From Ferrovibrio sp041906005 (lineage in GTDB: Bacteria; Pseudomonadota; Alphaproteobacteria; Ferrovibrionales; Ferrovibrionaceae): a DNA stretch of 64,000 nucleotides. Below the pieces are notes generated by a model that did not search any database, had not been told where the DNA came from, and was given only the letters and a program-made list of their open reading frames with translations. Shown one piece after another: positions 62,559-64,000 of the stretch; the first letter of the stretch is position 1, and each line of letters opens with the position of its first letter. Made by a program: the position numbers and the translations under genes. The stretch spans positions 1,302,001 through 1,366,000 of the forward strand of contig NZ_JAYRJY010000001.1 of assembly GCF_041906005.1 (NCBI RefSeq). Direction: 5' to 3'.

Positions 62559-64000
62559 ATGACGCTGCCCTTCCATTGCCAGAAGCAATCCGCCAGCGCC
62601 AGCAGGGGAATGGTGGTGACCAACCATCCACTGGCTTCGGCAGCCGGCGTGGAAATGCTGGCCGCCGGCGGCAATGCCGTGGATGCGGCGATTGCCGCGC
62701 TGTTCACGCTGACCGTGGTCGAGCCGATGATGGTGGGCATCTTCGGCGGCGGCATGGCGCACCTGCGCCTGCCCGATGGTCGCCATACCGTGATCGACGG
62801 CCTGAGCAGCGCACCGCAGACCAGCCATGCCGGATGCTATCGCCCGGTGGGCGACACGCCCGGGCCGGAGTATCTGGAAACCGTGGACCGCGAGAATGCG
62901 GTGGGCGCAAAGGCCGTCGCCTCGCCCGGCAACCTGAAAGCCTGGTGCGAGACGCTGCAGCGCTTTGGCCGCCTGCCGCTGCAGGATGTGATCCAGCCCG
63001 CCATCCGCCATGCCGAACGCGGCTTCGCCGTCACACCATATCTGGCCGAATGCGTGGCGGAATGCGCGGCCGATCTGGCGCGCGACGCCGGGATCAGCCG
63101 CCTTTACCTGCCCGGCGACGCGCCGATCAAAGCCGGTGCGAAACTGGTGCAGCCCGACTATGCCGAAACCCTGCGCCTGATCGCGCGTGAAGGCGCGGCG
63201 GCTCTGTATGGCGGCGCGCTCGGCGATGCCATCGTGACGGCAATCCAGAAAGCCGGCGGCTGGCTGGGCCGCGCGGACCTGCTGAACTATCGCACCATAG
63301 AGCGCGAACCGGTGCGCGGCAGCTATCGTGGATTTGAGATCGTCGGTCCGCCGCCGCCCTCGTCGGGCGGTGTGCATGTGATCCAGATGCTCAACATCCT
63401 GGAAGGGTATGATATCGGCGCGCTGGGCTTCGGCTCGAGTGAAGCGCTGCATCTGCTGGCGGAGGTGCTGAAAATCGCCTTCGCCGACCGTGCCGCTGCC
63501 ACCGCCGACCCCGCCTTTGTCGATGTGCCGGTGGCGAAGCTGACCTCGAAAGCCTATGCCGCCGAGCGGCGGGCGCAGATCGACCTGCATAGGGCGCGAC
63601 GCTGGAGCGCCGGCGTGGCGGCTGGCGAATCGGCCAACACCACCCATGTCACGGTGGCCGATGCCGACGGCCATGTGGTGAGCAGCACGCAGACCATCAA
63701 CAGCCTGTTCGGTGCGCGCTTCATCCTGCCCGGCACCGGCGTGATTCCGAACAACTACATGTACCTGTTCGATCCGCATCCGGGCAAAGCGCTGTCGGTG
63801 GCGCCGGGCAAGCGCATCACCACCTCGCAGGCGCCATTGATGGCCCTGCGCGACGGCAGGCCGGTCTACGCGCTGGGTCTGCCGGGCGGATTGCGCATTT
63901 TCGGTTCGGCCATGCAGGCACTGGTGAATCTGATCGATCATGGCATGACCCTGCAGCAGGCCGTGGAAGCGCCGCGCCTGTGGACCCAGGGCCAGATGGT
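62559..64000 (+). CDS. ggt: gamma-glutamyltransferase family protein (3' partial)
   Basis: Open frame of 480 codons running off the window. The N-terminal nucleophile hydrolase pattern is complete: MVVTNHPLASAAGVEMLAAGGNAVDAAIAALFTL, FGGGMAHLRL, PPPPSSGGVHV, and the self-cleavage/catalytic Thr361 in SANTTHVTVAD, followed by TINSLFGARFILPGTGVIPNN and QAPLMALRDG. It lacks a signal peptide at the N-terminus (MTLPFHCQKQSASASRG), unlike periplasmic glutathione hydrolases, so it may be a cytosolic relative. The symbol denotes the family, not a proven role in glutathione breakdown. Confidence 0.9.
   Translation, partial: MTLPFHCQKQSASASRGMVVTNHPLASAAGVEMLAAGGNAVDAAIAALFTLTVVEPMMVGIFGGGMAHLRLPDGRHTVIDGLSSAPQTSHAGCYRPVGDTPGPEYLETVDRENAVGAKAVASPGNLKAWCETLQRFGRLPLQDVIQPAIRHAERGFAVTPYLAECVAECAADLARDAGISRLYLPGDAPIKAGAKLVQPDYAETLRLIAREGAAALYGGALGDAIVTAIQKAGGWLGRADLLNYRTIEREPVRGSYRGFEIVGPPPPSSGGVHVIQMLNILEGYDIGALGFGSSEALHLLAEVLKIAFADRAAATADPAFVDVPVAKLTSKAYAAERRAQIDLHRARRWSAGVAAGESANTTHVTVADADGHVVSSTQTINSLFGARFILPGTGVIPNNYMYLFDPHPGKALSVAPGKRITTSQAPLMALRDGRPVYALGLPGGLRIFGSAMQALVNLIDHGMTLQQAVEAPRLWTQGQM

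Noticed and set aside
61923..63941. 672-codon open frame on the minus strand opposite chpT and ggt
   Set aside because: A shadow of the two plus-strand genes, with the low-complexity composition usual for antisense frames of GC-rich genes.

Overview
The window is a dense, GC-rich piece of bacterial chromosome with about 70 genes, short intergenic gaps, many 4-bp ATGA/GTGA gene overlaps and no rRNA, tRNA, CRISPR array, transposase or integrase that I can see. The gene set points to an alphaproteobacterium, most likely Rhodospirillales-like: a CtrA-phosphorelay phosphotransferase (ChpT), Usg, DUF3553, a SigF/NrsF sigma/anti-sigma pair, the ethylmalonyl-CoA pathway pair malyl-CoA lyase/mesaconyl-CoA hydratase, ZapE, HspQ, and the alphaproteobacterial sulfate-assimilation order cysG-DUF2849-cysI-DUF934-cysH-cysD-cysNC. 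I cannot name the genus from sequence reading alone.

Layout. 1-8.6 kb: leucine biosynthesis (leuC, cut by the window start, then leuD and leuB), a GST/LysE pair, a minus-strand detoxification group (DUF1348, TetR, GST-like, DsbA-like isomerase) behind a palindromic operator, and asd. Five long composite palindromes of a REP-like family sit between genes here. 8.6-13.5 kb: a sigF-nrsF unit faces a bufferin operon (bufA, bufB, bufC, DoxX), followed by two tandem PAS-like proteins. The divergent spacer carries two matching promoters of identical geometry, GTAACA-N16-CGAAT, one per strand. 13.5-25.9 kb: pdxY, mcl-mch, an orphan amtB, sdhCDAB, a pentapeptide-repeat protein, zapE and mmsA.

25.9-45.6 kb: nitronate monooxygenase, TetR plus hotdog protein, CBS-BON protein, an MmyB-type regulator with a small membrane protein, an AT-rich island, the complete sulfate-to-sulfide operon with a TSUP permease, hspQ, an SDR, a third PAS-like protein, DUF924, an HxlR regulator facing an unusual in-frame alpha/beta-hydrolase plus acyl-CoA dehydrogenase ORF, tag and ygfZ. 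45.7-53.4 kb: surface-polysaccharide genes (GT9, GT2, a two-domain glycosyltransferase-like/TylF methyltransferase, asnB, gmhA) with pyrC among them, then usg. 53.5-55 kb: a small peptidoglycan-active cluster in which an in-frame TAG separates a peptidoglycan-binding protein from a lysozyme-like protein. 55.3-64 kb: SCPx-like thiolase, acuI, a feruloyl-CoA synthetase-like ligase, a CpxP-like protein, TrhA/hemolysin III, cysQ, an overlooked 59-residue DUF3553 gene, chpT and a gamma-glutamyltransferase cut by the window end.

Themes: C2/C3-acyl-CoA assimilation (mcl, mch, acuI, mmsA, thiolase, sdh), sulfur assimilation (cys genes, cysQ), copper/metal-stress defence by a ribosomally made modified peptide (buf), and lipopolysaccharide core synthesis. 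The items most worth following up are the sigF/buf divergent control region, the hydrolase-dehydrogenase ORF, the TAG-split peptidoglycan gene, and the two-domain glycosyltransferase-like/methyltransferase next to asnB.
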